Below, piece after piece: positions 35,701-48,112 of a stretch of DNA of 64,000 bases. This stretch comes from Mactromeris polynyma (taxonomy: Eukaryota; Mollusca; Bivalvia; Venerida; Mactridae): positions 28,236,762 to 28,300,761 of the forward strand of contig JASFXZ010000003.1 of the NCBI GenBank assembly GCA_032209605.1. The letters are read 5' to 3'. A model generated the notes under the pieces. It had not been told where the DNA came from. It saw only the letters and a list, made by a program, of their open reading frames with translations, and did not search any database. Position 1 is the stretch's first letter, and each line of letters starts with the position of its first letter. The position numbers and the translations under genes are program-made.

Positions 35701-38089
35701 AGTAACCGCTGTGTATTTACGTAGGTTTTTGTAAATTTTTTGATAACTTGCATGTTTGAAATAAGTCAGTAAAATTAGTCAGTTGTTAATAGACTTCTAA
35801 TGTGTTATAAAAAACAAGTTATTTAGTTATATTTTATCATGTTTACCTCATTAAAACATGTGCAATGATACATTGTCTATTATTTTATTTGCTTTTTTAG
35901 GTTATGCGAATCAAAATGAAACACAGTATGGTCTTAGTACATCGGAACACTTAAATAACGCAACACTTGTATAAAAGAGAATGCATAAATTAAACAAATG
36001 TTGGACCAATAATAACCAGAACAGTCCCTGATTTAATTCACATTCATTGTACATTGTCCTTGAAACAAGTGTACACTATCACTCACTATGACTGCTTCTT
36101 GGGTTTCTTATCAGTACAAAATTAGTAAGAAACAGAAAAAGGCAAATTATATGACTCCTTTAATATTCAGATCACTGTCTGACAGGTCCTGTCACTGTGT
36201 GTCAAGTCGAATGCTATATTCTGTTCAGTTTAAAATTATAAGAGAGAGAAAAATCTCCTAAAGGGAACGTCACATACATAAGATAGTGCCGCCCAACAGA
36301 GACCTCCGGGAAAACAACAATCCATAAACCATAAGGCACTTGAGGAGGTAAAAGTGTACATATGTTAGAGAACAGAGGCGCAAGGTATGGCCTGGCAGAC
36401 CATAAGGAATAACTAGGAGAATTAAAGAGGACAGTGAAGCTTCATTAGAGCTTCATGTATAGTACTTGATCTTCGATAAATGAATGAAGTTCAATTTTCC
36501 AGAGCGCTTTCGACCGTGTACGATTGGAACATCACGGTCACATCCTAGGGCTAAAACTACTAAGTAATCTACAATGACATTCACGTCACATTCACTTCAA
36601 TATGATGCTAAATGATGAGTGAAAATTGTTGCTGCTAAAGTCACAATCAGTTTACGTCCAGTTTTAAGCTTTACTTGATTAATACTCATATAAAATGTTA
36701 CTGAATAATTCTTATTCAGGGGAAATAACTCGGGTGTACAATATGCGGAATTGAACGACTTGTCTGTGTTATTTCATTGAGCAGTTTACACTTTGAATGA
36801 TGATGAAGGCACTAAATCTTCGGGTGTTTCATTGCGATAAACACAAAATATTCAATCATAAAGCATTGTTCTCTCTTTTGTATGAACCAAATCAAGGCCA
36901 TGCCGTTTTATTTTTTGTAAAGCCTCCGCACGCTCCTTGGTTTTGATATATTTGACCCAAAAAACATTTTCGTAAAAAGGGATGTAACCACTGTGTTTTT
37001 ACGTAGGTTTTTGTTAATCTTTTGTTAACTTGCATGTTTGAAATTAGTGAGTGAAAACAAGTCAGTTGTTCTGTTAGACTTGTAATGTTTTATCAAGAAA
37101 CAAGTTGTTTAGTTATATGTTATCATGTTTAACACATTAAAACATGTGAAATGATACATTGTCTATTATTTTGTTTGCTTTTCAAAACAACTTTGTGTTT
37201 TTTCAGAATAGGTTTTGCGAATCAATGTTGACGCTTGATAAAAAATAAAACACACTATGGTCTTAGTACATCGGAACACTTGAACAACGCAACACATGTA
37301 TAACACAGCATGAATATCGTAAACAAATGTTGGACCGATAATAACCAGAACATTCCCTGAACTCACTACCTTCAGATCAGGAGTCAGTAAATTGCCGGTT
37401 GTGTATTTTCTGTGCATTTCACAGCCAAGACTCGTCGTAGCTCTGTGATGCTATGCGTGGGTCTATTTGTATCATCGCATAAGCTCTAACCAAACATTTT
37501 ATATTTCCAAATCGGTATACAAGGCTGGCCAATACGTTACAGCTGTTGGATAAAATAGGCTGTACTTTTAGAGAATTGTTGGGAGTGCCTTTTTGCGCAG
37601 AACTTCCACTGAACCCTTGAAGAACTTCTGGTAAATTTACATGTGACAACATTCGTCCACATGTCTCAAACATTACAATCTTACAGCGTTTTGTTACATT
37701 GTGTTACTTATGTAGTGCGATGTTTTACAGTAAAATCAGATTTAGTGACATAACTTTACTGTCATTTGAGTCTGTTAGATTTAAAATGGAGATGGTAAGG
37801 CTAATGCGGAATGCGTTAATGCATTGTCACAGTTGATTAGTTAAATAGCGGCATTACTCCCAAGTCAGTTTTAAATATCGAATGTTTCTGTTACCCAGCT
37901 GTAGTTTCACTCATCTCTTGTTGGGATTCACCGATCGTAAGTGTTAACAAAACGATGAATATGTTGTAGAAATTGAACACTTTGTTTCACGGTCGGTTGT
38001 TTGGTCTGTGATGCAAGAGTTTGTTTGTTGTTGGGGTTAAACCGTTTCTAAATTTTATTTCAGTTATATACGGCGGTCAGTTGACTTAA
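32713..38089. repeat. Segmental duplication unit 2, intergenic part
   Basis: Collinear with 13800-17276, but with internal duplications: 32765-32890 recurs at 33405-33530, and about 35080-35640 recurs at about 36120-36900. A copy of the 190-bp dispersed repeat interrupts it at 36240-36440. Open frames are short and not conserved. Confidence 0.6.
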
Positions 38090-38218
38090 ACAGTGCTCCT
38101 GTGTTGCCAAACAGTGCTCATGGGTTACCAAACAGTGCTCCTGGGTTACCAAACAGTGCTTCTGTGTTACAAAACAGTGCTCCTGGGTTACCAAACAGTG
38201 CTCCTGGGTTATCAACCA
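38090..38218. repeat. 21-bp minisatellite, short allele-like copy (about 6 units)
   Basis: Same 21-bp motif (aacagtgctcctgggttacc) as 17277-18090, in the matching position downstream of gene B, followed by matching flank and a tRNA-like fragment at 38338-38402. Confidence 0.8.
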
Positions 38219-39908
38219 GCGCTAACATGTTCCTCTGCACGCAACTGACCACTTCTCCATATAAACCAGAATAAAGATGTGAAGGATGAATGACTTCGGA
38301 CGTATTACATTCAGTCACAGTATTACGGAAGAACATACACCTCGCCCGAGTTTCAAACTCAAAACATCTAGATAAGCAGTCGAGAGCTCTACCGAGTGAG
38401 CTCACTGTGCGGACTGTGATGCAAGACTGGCGTGTTAAAACAAATACAATGTACGTACCATTTGCAATTATGCTCGAATGACGATAATAACTAATAGTTA
38501 GCATTGTCATTTGAATTATAACCCTGCAACACAATAGCTCTTGAAATGAACATTAACACATATTAACATAAGATTGTTTATTTATGCAATGTGCAGACAT
38601 ATTCAAATGGTCATTAGTAATTATTATAAAAGTCGTAAAAAACGCCCAGTCATCCAAATGGCATAAAGAGACAAAATATGTACATGAACAATTGCGATGA
38701 CAAAATAGATTCTGCACTAAAATACGAATGGCGGGTGAAAATGAGTGTACCGTCTTGGCATGGTGAGAAGCATAAACACAATTCATGAGGCTTCCAAAAT
38801 AAGTTCCTGGTTAATACTCATACAAGATATGGTGATATGATTAAACGGACGATATGTAGACAGGCTCTTGCGCTAATAATCCAATTCAGAAGCGTTGACA
38901 CTATATTATATGAACATTATAAAATCTACTATTTCTCAATGTAACTAACTGCCTATACTCCAAAACTAAAGACATTGCGAAAGAACAGACTGTATAACCA
39001 TCAGCATCTAATTCACTTCGTTTTTTTTAAATTCTTTAATTGCTTTCTAATATGCCAAGGCGCCAAACCCACGTTCGTTCTAAAGATAATGCATCAAAAT
39101 AAAGCATTGATGAAGAACAAAAATATGTAATAGTTCATCGGTTTTCTTTTTCAAGAGAAAATAATATCAATTATTCTACAATACAGTTGGTTATATTCTG
39201 CTTACAGAAGTCACAAGACGTGCCGTCATTATGTTAAACTTAAATACATAAAATAAAGTTTAAGATATAAAAAGATCCAAATGAGCCAATTGTGTTGTCT
39301 TAGATAATGAACTCAATAAATCCCGGTAGCGCCATAAACGAATTTTTCGTGTTCCTCAAAACATGATTTTTTTCAAGTACATATTATTTCACTAACAATC
39401 AATGTGGTAGTATTTTTCATATAATTTACGAAAACATGAATATTAAGTACTAGAATATGGATTAAATGTTTCTTCAAAATGAAAAAAAGATATGAACGTA
39501 TGTAATTATTAATAGAAACATTCATAAACAAATCAATTCAGTGTGCGTAGTTTTTAGGTATACCAAATATAAATACTCTGCCATAGGTTTTTTTCATTTT
39601 TACCTTCACAAGATATATCACATGTTTTTTAATTATTAACACAAAATGGTTAAGAAATAATGTTGTTGCACTATGGCGAATGAAGAATATAACTTAACAA
39701 GCAAGAACTCGTTTAATTTTTGTAAGGGACTTTATACTCCAATACAAATTTTATCCCCTGTTTTAGGCTTTTTATTCTGCAAAATATATATAAAAATGAA
39801 AATTAACACGAAAATTGTTTTAAAACTCTCTTTTATCAAAATAATTTTTGATAAAATTATACATAAGTTTATTAGCAAAACATATCAACATGTATTATCT
39901 TAGAAGTT

Positions 39909-42112
39909 TCAAGTTTCACCACAGTTGAATGTCACTGCAACACCACGATTATCGACCTCTTCATTATAGTTTTGGATCTCTCCTGATTTGCACTCGTTTT
40001 CAGCAATTATCTTGGCACTCGGAACATCTAGATTATCGCTCGTCGATTTATACGTACCATAATTTGGACCAAATTCAGTTGGGTCAAAAAAATAATAGAT
40101 GCCACCGATTGAATTCAATTGTTCTTTATTGGAATAGTCTCCAAATAAAGATGACGAAGACGCGATATTGAAAGATGTAGACAGATCTGATGACTCTTGT
40201 GTCACTGTGCATTTAATGTCATCTTTAGGGTAATGCAATTTGATTTTAATTTTGGAATAATCGTAATGATCTCTTACCAGAAATTCTGGTATTTTTCCAC
40301 TACATTTGTATTCTATGCAGTATGATGCATCAGCAAGAGGATTTAAAATGTCCACTTGTTCAACACCGAATACTTTGCCCAGTATTTGAGAATCCGTCCC
40401 TCCTGCGCTAGTAACCGTCAACTTCATGTTCAGTCCATCTAGCGACGCTGTGTTAGGAGCAAAAACTACTCGTACTTTTGTAAAACACACAGTATACGAA
40501 TTGTCCCGCAAAGGATACCATGCTGAAAGACTACGCATTCTTATGTTTTGTAATGTGGAAACAGAAAATCCAGTGGGTACTGGTGCGTTAAAAAATTCAA
40601 TTGGCCGGAAGGATCTACTATGGCCAAAGTGATATCGTAAGTGAAATCCATTTGTATTTGCCGTCCTGCAAGTAATTTCATTATCAAAGAAGGGGCCATC
40701 AACTGATTTCGTCATTTTGATCTTCAAAGTTGTTTCACTATCATCTATACTATATTCGAGTGGCTGTTGGGCATCCATGTACGGTGCCAGGGCATACACA
40801 TGCGTAAAACCACGGTCAATGTAAAACAACGATGTATAAGCGCTTTCATTTTCGCAGATAACGCTTGCACAGTAGATATCCGGATCATCCCGAGAAGACA
40901 GGGTGTTTGTTATAGTTGTCAGAACATTGTTGTTCATATAATGTGTTTGAATCTGGACTAATGTGTTTATTGTTTGATAAGATAACATAGTTTCATCCTG
41001 GTAAAGCTTCAGTTTAAAATAGCATGGTGAATTGCTTATTCGGTATATTTTATCATAATTAAACCATTCCTGATTTTGGACACTTGACCAGTCAATATCA
41101 CCGATCCACACTGCAGTATTCGTCCTTCTTTTTTTGCGGCGTGCCGTTGTACTAGGTTGGACATACTCCCAATATCCGGTACTTGAACTCAATCTCCACA
41201 ACTTAAATTCTTGGTAAAACTCCTCATCACCGAGAGATAATGGAATAAACATATCAACGACATCATTTAGTACTAGCGGTTGTCCCGATGAATCACTGAA
41301 ATACATGTTGAAAACACCAAGTGATTCGAGCTTGCCATCTTCTCCTTCTTCATCGACAATCTTGAAATCGCCAGGAATACTTTCTAGTGTAGATACATTT
41401 GTAGGATCAAGGAATGTCAGTGATGCCATAACATTGCCATTAAAAACGGTCCCATTTGGGTGGTAAAATGCATTCGGCGGAATTGATATCTGAATTTTGG
41501 AAGAGTTATTTTCGGCTGAACCCGCGGAAAGAATATTTTCTTGTGTTGGGTCAATTTCTATAGGTTCTGTAGGAGTAATCATTTTAATTTCAACGTAAAG
41601 CGTTCCACCCATTTCATCTGAAAGCTCTAATATCTTGAATCCAGACAAAAAGTCTTTATAAAAATTATCTTCTACTGTAATCGTGATTTTGTTGGATGTT
41701 TTAACATGGATAAAGTTAAAGTCCCCAGAAAACGATGTGTAAGTTTTAAAAACACCATTCACCCGTACTTCTCCGTACTTAACAGGCGAGTTATCCACCA
41801 ATCCTACAGCTCGCCCGTCAATTTTCAAAGAGTTTGATGGGCATATAGAGCATCCACACGATGTAACAACAAAAACCTGTACATCGTAATCGATGCAATG
41901 AAGTGTCTTCAAAACGGCATCTTTAATAGAACAACAAGATGGCGCGTCCTCTCGACATGCTGCTGTGTCATTAGGATTGATTGCTCGGCACCGTTTGGGA
42001 ATGCATTCACCAACTTCGTACGTAGACGTGTTTGTGTTAGCTAGAACACAATCTTCGGGCAACGCTATGACTTTTTGACTCAGAGCACCTACACAGAAGT
42101 CATCCATTCTGT
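39909..42112 (-). CDS. Gene B exon 8: CILP-type C-terminal region with stop
   Basis: 2204 nt, open to the stop at 39909. Order as in gene A: Cys module (LPEDC, CIPKRC, TSCGC), IPPNAFYHPNG segment, polybasic site RRKKRR at 41124-41141, then the C2-like part. Similarity to A is high along the full length with scattered substitutions and a few one-codon indels (one extra Lys in the basic site), the pattern expected of a constrained coding sequence. The acceptor is tttcag; the Met codons in the preceding intron are not used. Confidence 0.87.
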
Positions 42113-45100
42113 CTGAAATAAAGCCGTGTCGAAAATACTGATCATTCTTGTTTTTACTGGCATAGTGAGATACATTCACACGATTGTTTTGTCTACAAAA
42201 TAATTAATTACTGTTAAGCTAGTTTTCAAGTCATAGAGACGGTTACATATAAAAAACGAATCCTCCGTTACAGATCCCTAAGATACAAATTTAACAGATA
42301 TGAGGACATGTTATAACATATAGGAATGACAAAGTTGGAACAGGGAATGCCACATTAACAAGACAAAGCTATAAAGAGGTACGGGGAACAAAATAATGCA
42401 GAGCGATAAAATATTGATAACAACGTAGTCATAAAAAATAGAACTTGGAACTGTCAGAAGAAAACCTCTTGCTAAACATTGTCAAAATACTATGATTAAA
42501 CAAACAATGAATAAGCGCTGACAGATATTAGCACTTACACTAATCTATCCTAAACAAGAGGGCCATCATGGCCCTAAATCGCTCACCTGAGTACATTGCC
42601 ATGTTGGCTTCAAGAGAGTCCGATAGGATTTTCAATGATTTGACATTGTGACCTACTTTTTGACCCATCATGACCCATTGGACTTGCATATTATTAAAAT
42701 AAAGTCATGTTTAGAGGAACACGAACAATCGGTCAATGGCGCTACCGGGATTTGAACCCCGGTCTACGGATTGCCGGTCCGTTATGCTAACCACTACACT
42801 ACAGCGACCTTACGTTATTTAAGTGTAAATTTATCTTATATAAAGCTGATTAAGGTTAACTACACTTTAGACGAAGTACGGGGCGAAACCTTAACATGTA
42901 TGTAGTTTAATGTAGTTGCAGAGAATCCACAACGATTTTCAATCATTTGTACATGTGACCTAGCTTTTGACCTAAGATGACCAAGTTTCAATTTAAACCT
43001 AGAATGTATTAAGGCAAACATTTTGACCAAGTCTCATGTAACTAAAGTAAAAAATGTAACCTCTGGAGTTTTAATAAGGTTTTACTATAATTGGACCTAG
43101 TGACCGGGTTTTGACCCCAGATGACCCAGGTAAAACATGTTACCTCTAGAGGGTTAACAGTCCAAATTGATGACGACGGCCGACGACGGACACAGGGCGA
43201 TCCTTGTATATACCAATATATTATCAAATTCAACCAAACAAGATAGAATTCCAAGTCAATGAAAGTAAAGTGCAACTGATTTAAGGAACCTAGTGGATTT
43301 ATATGTTAAAAATGATTATTATGTAACAGTTACCTTTCACGGTCAATGTGGCAGCTGTAGTCAAGATGGCGCCTGCCGGGCTGTTAGCTCGGCACTGAAA
43401 TGTTCCACTTGAATGGAGAGTTATATTATGTAGAGTCAGTTCTTTTCCATTTTGGTACAAGCTACTGTCTAATACTATCGAATCCTTGAACCTTGAATGT
43501 AAATTTATACATTTATATAAACTAAATGTTCGTACAACGTAAGACTTATACATGGACATTTTACTGTCTCAATTGTTTTTCTGCACAAGACAAAAGATAA
43601 GATGCACTCACCATTCATAATATTCAATGTCTGGATTAGCTGAAGCATCACAACAAAGCGTCACATTTTCTCCTGTCAATCTTTGCTTTGACTGTGGTGT
43701 CTCCGTGAAAGAGGGCAAAACTACAAAACATCGTATACATGTATGACAATATTTCAATAACATGATAACTTAAAAATTGTTCGTAAAAAGCTTCGAGCGA
43801 TGGAGCTCTTTAAAAGGACCATACTGACGAGAATAGAACATGTATAGTAAATAACTTAGTAATAACATAGATATTCGACGAAATAAAGTGATAAACATGT
43901 CAACAGATGAACACAGATTGGAAACGACTATAAATGTATATATGCGATGAACATTTGACACCACAATAATAGGATTAGCGTAAATGAGGCAAACCTATTT
44001 TGTCCATATATATATCCACTTCCTGGTCATTAACCGTCACATGCGTGTCTATGAAGCCATCCCTAACCACTATTAGATCACTTGTCAGGCATGTTGAGTT
44101 AAGTGCGAAAAAACCGGTCAGGTTGCTTTGCCCAATCGCAGTTGTTGGAGCAGAGGCTACAAAGAAACTTGCGTCGCTGAGGAAATTTCCTGTTGATTGT
44201 GCAAGTACACGCCCTGTAATAACAATATTCTCGCATTTGCACGTATCACAAGCTTGATTGAGTCTCCCATCTGTACACATTTGAAAGCAATCTGCAAAAT
44301 GTAAATTATGTTAATGCATCCGAGCACGTTTCGGCATGTATTGATCCAAGTAAGCCAATTAATATGAAGTAATTTAACAGTTAACATAAGTCACATTATG
44401 CATAATGATAATAAAAGGCGAAAGCATTACCAGGACACTTCCAGTTGGAACATGTTTTCTCTTGCATGGGTACGCCAACACATTCGATAGTGTTGGTCTT
44501 GTTGCAGAATCTGTCTCGCACCTGTTTACCTCCTCCACAAGATACGGTACAACTGCTCCAAGATGACCATGCTGACCATTTACCATAAACTGTCGAAATA
44601 AGACATTTCTGAATTAAGCTGTGTAAAACACTATTCGCAAAGCATCATCGAGTTTTCAGCGTTTCAAATTCTATTATAAATATTCAAATAAAAAAGTTTG
44701 ACAATAAGGACTCCAGCGCGTCCATTTATGATAAAGAAGAAAATAGTATTTTACTCATCCTTTTGAATACATGTACTTCTAATTGCCTTTTAATACTAAT
44801 ATTGAGGAAGTTCCATGTTACTTCACCCTGTTAAACCTTAATCCATTATCATCAGCAAACAAATGCAAACAAAAACCAGTTTTTTTCTTTGCGAGGAGTA
44901 ATTAATGAAATCTAGTTGAGTTGTGTCATATTTTTTTTGGTTTTTGTATTCTTCTGTATAATCAAAATAATCTATTGAATGACCATAAGGTTTCTGTTTG
45001 GAAATAAGGGTTGTACCTGGACATGGCGAACTTTCACAAGCAGTTGTTTCTATATAGTCACCGAGGCATATCGAACCATCTTCACACTGTCTATAGCGCC

Positions 45101-46698
45101 TGTGTATGCCTGTATCACATGTACTCGAACATTGTGTCCATTCACCCATGACAACCACATCGATATAGCTGATTCTGTAGCTGTAAAAATCAGAAAAACA
45201 TTCGGATGAGTATTCAAAAAGTCCATTCTCACACGACAAAAAACATATTATTGAAAGACATAACAAACAATAATAAGTTCAACAGAGCGATTACTTTGAC
45301 CGAGTTACAATTAAACGGTAGAATAGTATGTTATGTTTATTTCGTACACGGTTGTTTCTTTTGTAATGTTTTGTATGATGTTCAGTAGGATGTGTTTAAT
45401 TGCACATGCCTGTAGATGTTGAGGCAATGATCTGTCCATCACTGGCAGTTTGCGCTGAAGCAGTAAATCAATGTTGCAGTAGATGTCCAGTTTGTTCGAC
45501 CATAACTCTGTGTGCTGCTAGTTGCGGCGACAAAGTAGCTGATAGAAGCGATTTCGTTGTTTTGAAATGTTATACTTGACAGGCATGTGTTTGCATTGTT
45601 ACATGACACGTATTTAGTTGAATTGTAAACTACTAGTTCGAATAAAGTACGCGCTACCCGCACGTATGTAGTAAGTATTTGCCATATTACATAAAATATA
45701 TTAAAAAACTATTAGAGTATCTAATCGTATCTGTACCAGATCGTCAACTTAAAGATTAATCCATGGAAATATGATTACCCGACGTGCTTGTCTTGATTGT
45801 GCTCGTCACAATTCCATCACCCGAAGACGTTGTTGAAGTCAGTCCATCTCTAGAGGATGTTGTGGAAGTCAATATATCTCCCGAGGATGAAGTTGAAGTC
45901 AATACATCGCCCGATGGCGGTGTTGAAGTCCGTCCAACACCCGAGGACGGCGTTGAAGTCACTCCATCACCCGGTGATGGAGTTGATTGCGTGTCATCTA
46001 AAAACACATAAAAATAAGCAAACAGATTTATCGTCAAATTACATCATCCGTTGTCAAATGTTACATATAACTTAGAGGACTTGGCGATCGGCAAGTAATT
46101 TCTCATAACAAGATAATAACTAAAGAGCGATTTACTAAACAATATAAAAGAGAGAGAATACGTAACTACTGGGAACGCCACATACACAAGACAGTGCCTC
46201 CCCACGCAGACCTCCGGAAAAACAACAATCCACAAAACATAAGGCACTAAAGGAGGTCAAACGGTACACATATTAAGGAACTGAGGCACAAGGAATGGCC
46301 CGGTAGACCACAAGGAATAACTAGGAGAATCAAAGTGGACAGTAAAGGGAGGGGGAGGGGGGAATTAATGGATGGAAAAAATCACAGGACAAGTCAAGAC
46401 AATCACCAAAGGCTAATATTCGATGTTTAAAATTTCAAAATACGTGCAAACCTGTTGAATCGTTGCTGCTGTTCTCTGTTGATACAACAACTGCTGCAAT
46501 TATACCCCCGACAACCCCAACTATAACCAGTGTTATAACAAACTTCAAAATTGATTTCGCCGATGTCTGTATACCCACAACATTTCCAGTTCTAGATGTA
46601 TCACTTACATCGTGCGTAGAATCTTTTCGTAGATCTGAAAATGTGCTGTTGTTTTCTCCCGAAACTCCATGCTTAGTTTTATTATTTTCTTTTAACAT
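39909..46698 (-). CDS. Gene B: paralogue of gene A with one frameshift
   Basis: Exons: 46698-46452, 45997-45779, 45174-45017, 44589-44431, 44291-43995, 43720-43612, 43491-43334, 42112-39909. All splice sites are canonical. Domain order equals gene A, with a short stalk of 6 decapeptides. The TSP1-1 exon is 158 nt instead of 159: the run giving TGGGG in A and C is TGGG here, so the frame breaks and meets a stop near 45050. With that base restored, or with this phase 1-1 exon skipped, the rest is fully open. It is therefore a young pseudogene, a gene that skips this exon, or a sequence error in a short homopolymer. The final exon is open for more than 730 codons, which favours recent function. 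The start is the ATG at 46698 (an in-frame TTG lies nine bases upstream). Confidence 0.75.
42545..43215. repeat. Dispersed 'gagggccat...tggccct' repeat in gene B intron 7
   Basis: Begins acaagagggccatcatggcc, includes ctcacctgagtacattgcca and ends near cggacacagggcgatcc. The same element sits at 49290-49775 in the matching intron of C, and is absent from gene A, where the flank runs uninterrupted (about 22245-22270). The B copy is interrupted by the SINE at 42690-42905. Confidence 0.65.
42690..42905 (-). repeat. tRNA-like SINE nested in the dispersed repeat
   Basis: Minus strand 42810-42736 forms a near-complete tRNA-like head: TAGTGTAGTGGTTAGCATAA (A-box region), a 5-7-5 anticodon arm (ACGGA-CCGGCAA-TCCGT), and GGGGTTCAAATCCCGG (B-box region). 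Acceptor pairing is imperfect. Comparison with the uninterrupted copy at 49390-49460 marks the insertion. A solitary functional tRNA gene is unlikely. Confidence 0.6.
43334..43491 (-). CDS. Gene B exon 7: Ig domain, second half
   Basis: 158 nt. FKDSIVLDSSLYQNGKELTL, then GTFQCRANSPAGA and ending LTVK. The F-strand Tyr of A (YQC) is Phe here (FQC), a mild change in the Ig core. Confidence 0.83.
43612..43720 (-). CDS. Gene B exon 6: Ig domain, first half
   Basis: 109 nt. LPSFTETPQSKQRLTGENV followed by TLCCDASANPDIEYYEW. It has a canonical acceptor (ttgtag) and donor (gtgagt), and the Trp codon is split. Confidence 0.83.
43995..44291 (-). CDS. Gene B exon 5: Cys-rich linker and regulatory-like domain
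   Basis: 297 nt, phase 1-1, open. It begins DCFQMCTDGRLNQACDTCKC (one Cys-spacing change, S to F, against A), then ITGRVLAQSTGNFLSDASFF, and ends IYMDKI. Same length as in A. Confidence 0.78.
44431..44589 (-). CDS. Gene B exon 4: TSP1 repeat 2
   Basis: 159 nt, phase 1-1, open. WSAWSSWSSCTVSCGGGK to NWKCPG. It has the Trp ladder and CTVSCG; three codons shorter than the A exon around TIECVG. Confidence 0.82.
45017..45174 (-). pseudogene. Gene B exon 3: TSP1 repeat 1 with 1-bp deletion
   Basis: The exon is the counterpart of 24576-24734 but 158 nt long. The first part reads ESAISMWLSW; the second part, in another frame, reads GEWTQCSSTCDTG through CESSPCPG. The missing base is one G (minus strand) at about 45147-45150. 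Both splice sites are intact, as is a tandem acceptor (acagctacag), but neither alternative AG repairs the frame. Confidence 0.75.
45779..45997 (-). CDS. Gene B exon 2: short decapeptide stalk
   Basis: 219 nt, phase 1-1: DDTQSTP, six decapeptides (for example SPGDGVTSTP, SSGVGRTSTP), then IKTSTS. The borders match gene A exactly, so the 510-nt difference is loss or gain of whole 30-bp units. Confidence 0.82.
46146..46345 (-). repeat. 190-bp dispersed repeat copy in gene B intron 1
   Basis: Contains cacatacacaagacagtgcc, aaaacaacaatccacaaaac and aaggaataactaggagaatc. Matches 36240-36440 and, inverted, 10440-10690 and 12330-12460. Absent from the same intron of gene A. Confidence 0.6.
46452..46698 (-). 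CDS. Gene B exon 1: cytoplasmic tail and signal anchor
   Basis: Encodes MLKENNKTKHGVSGENNSTF, then a tail like gene A and the membrane segment FVITLVIVGVVGGIIAAVVV preceded by KTSAKSILK-like residues (QTSAKSILK). Ends in phase 1 at gtttgc. Length equals gene A exon 1. Confidence 0.8.
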
Positions 46699-48112
46699 GA
46701 TATCCAAGGTATAACCATTAAATTTAAATTAATAATGATCAAAAATAGCTAAATTAATTTCCCACTGTATACTCGTTTGATAATATTATTTTCATTGCAA
46801 AATTCGAGAAATGGATATGGTTGCCGTAGTGCAAAATGAATAATGGCCTTGTAAAAGTTTGTTTTTCATTGACATTTCAAAACAAATTCCCCTTCAGTGA
46901 CTAGCTTCAAATTTATTGGCTAATTTTCAGAAGGAAGTGATTTTCTGTACAAACCATCGACCCAAGTCAACAGTTTTGTGAAAGTATGTGCATACTTATT
47001 CAGTACATTGGCTGTTTTTAATAATCATGCGTGAAAATTGACAAAAACAACTTGCTAAAACGATTATTTCAGTTACGTCACAGTATCCGGTAAACGATTT
47101 AATGTTTGTTCTGCCAGTCGTGCATATCTAATTGTTTTTATTCTTTATCGCTTTCATCGAGATAACAAAATTCCCCTTCAGTGTCTAGCTTCAAATGTAT
47201 TGACTAATTTTCAGATAGATAGATTTCAGAAGGAAATTCACAAACAATCGGCCAAATTCAACAGTTTTGTGAAATCATGTGCATCTTTTTCAATGCATTG
47301 ACGGCTTTGAATAATTTTGCGTGAGAATTTACAATATAACATGCATAAAAGGACCATTTTAATATCTGAAATTACGTCACAGTATCCGGTAAACGATTTA
47401 ATGTTTGCTCTGCCAGTCGTGCATATCTAAATGTTTTTATTCCCTTATCGCATTAATCGAGATATTTTATGCTAATAATATAAGTATGACTTATAAATCG
47501 AAGTCCTTACAATTTTCTTTTGGGTTGTGTTTAAGGACTATATTCGAATACAAGACTACTATACGAATCGCAGATACTCAGTATTCAACTTGATGTTGCA
47601 CATAAATTACTAGATATCTGCAATTCGAATAACAGATACCTGCACTTCGAATCGTAGATATTTAGTATTCGAAGTGTAGATATTGTCTACTCGGTCTGAA
47701 TACGAGATATATACAAGTCAATTGGATTAAATTCGAATTGTAGATATTAAATTATAGAATTACCTATATTTTGTATTCGGAATGAGTAAAATATATTTGC
47801 AATTTAAATAACAAAATGTACAATTCGAAACTTAGATATCCAGTATTCAAATTGCAGATACAAGTATTCCAATTGCAGATATCACCATTTCAAGAAGGAG
47901 TTTGAGATATCTACGATTCAAATATAACGTACTTAAACAACAAAAATATTGTATATCCAAAAATATATTGCAGATATCTAGTATTCAAATTGTAATACAA
48001 GGTATTAAATTATAAATCAGCACTCCATAACAATATGTGACGTGTTTTTCAATACTATATTTGTACTGCTTTATTATTTATTGTGCTCATCGATTGATTC
48101 TTTTCAAAATTG

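Noticed and set aside
39673..39903. 76-codon plus-strand frame after gene B
   Set aside because: AT-rich 3' flank; not open in the matching flank of gene A.
42113..42179. Upstream Met extending the B final exon by 22 residues
   Set aside because: This is intron: a tttcag acceptor at 42115-42113 matches that of A and C, and the upstream residues are not conserved.
42736..42810. Functional tRNA gene (Ala-like anticodon GGC)
   Set aside because: Acceptor and T-arm pairing are imperfect, position 33 is not T, and the segment recurs as part of a SINE inserted in another repeat.
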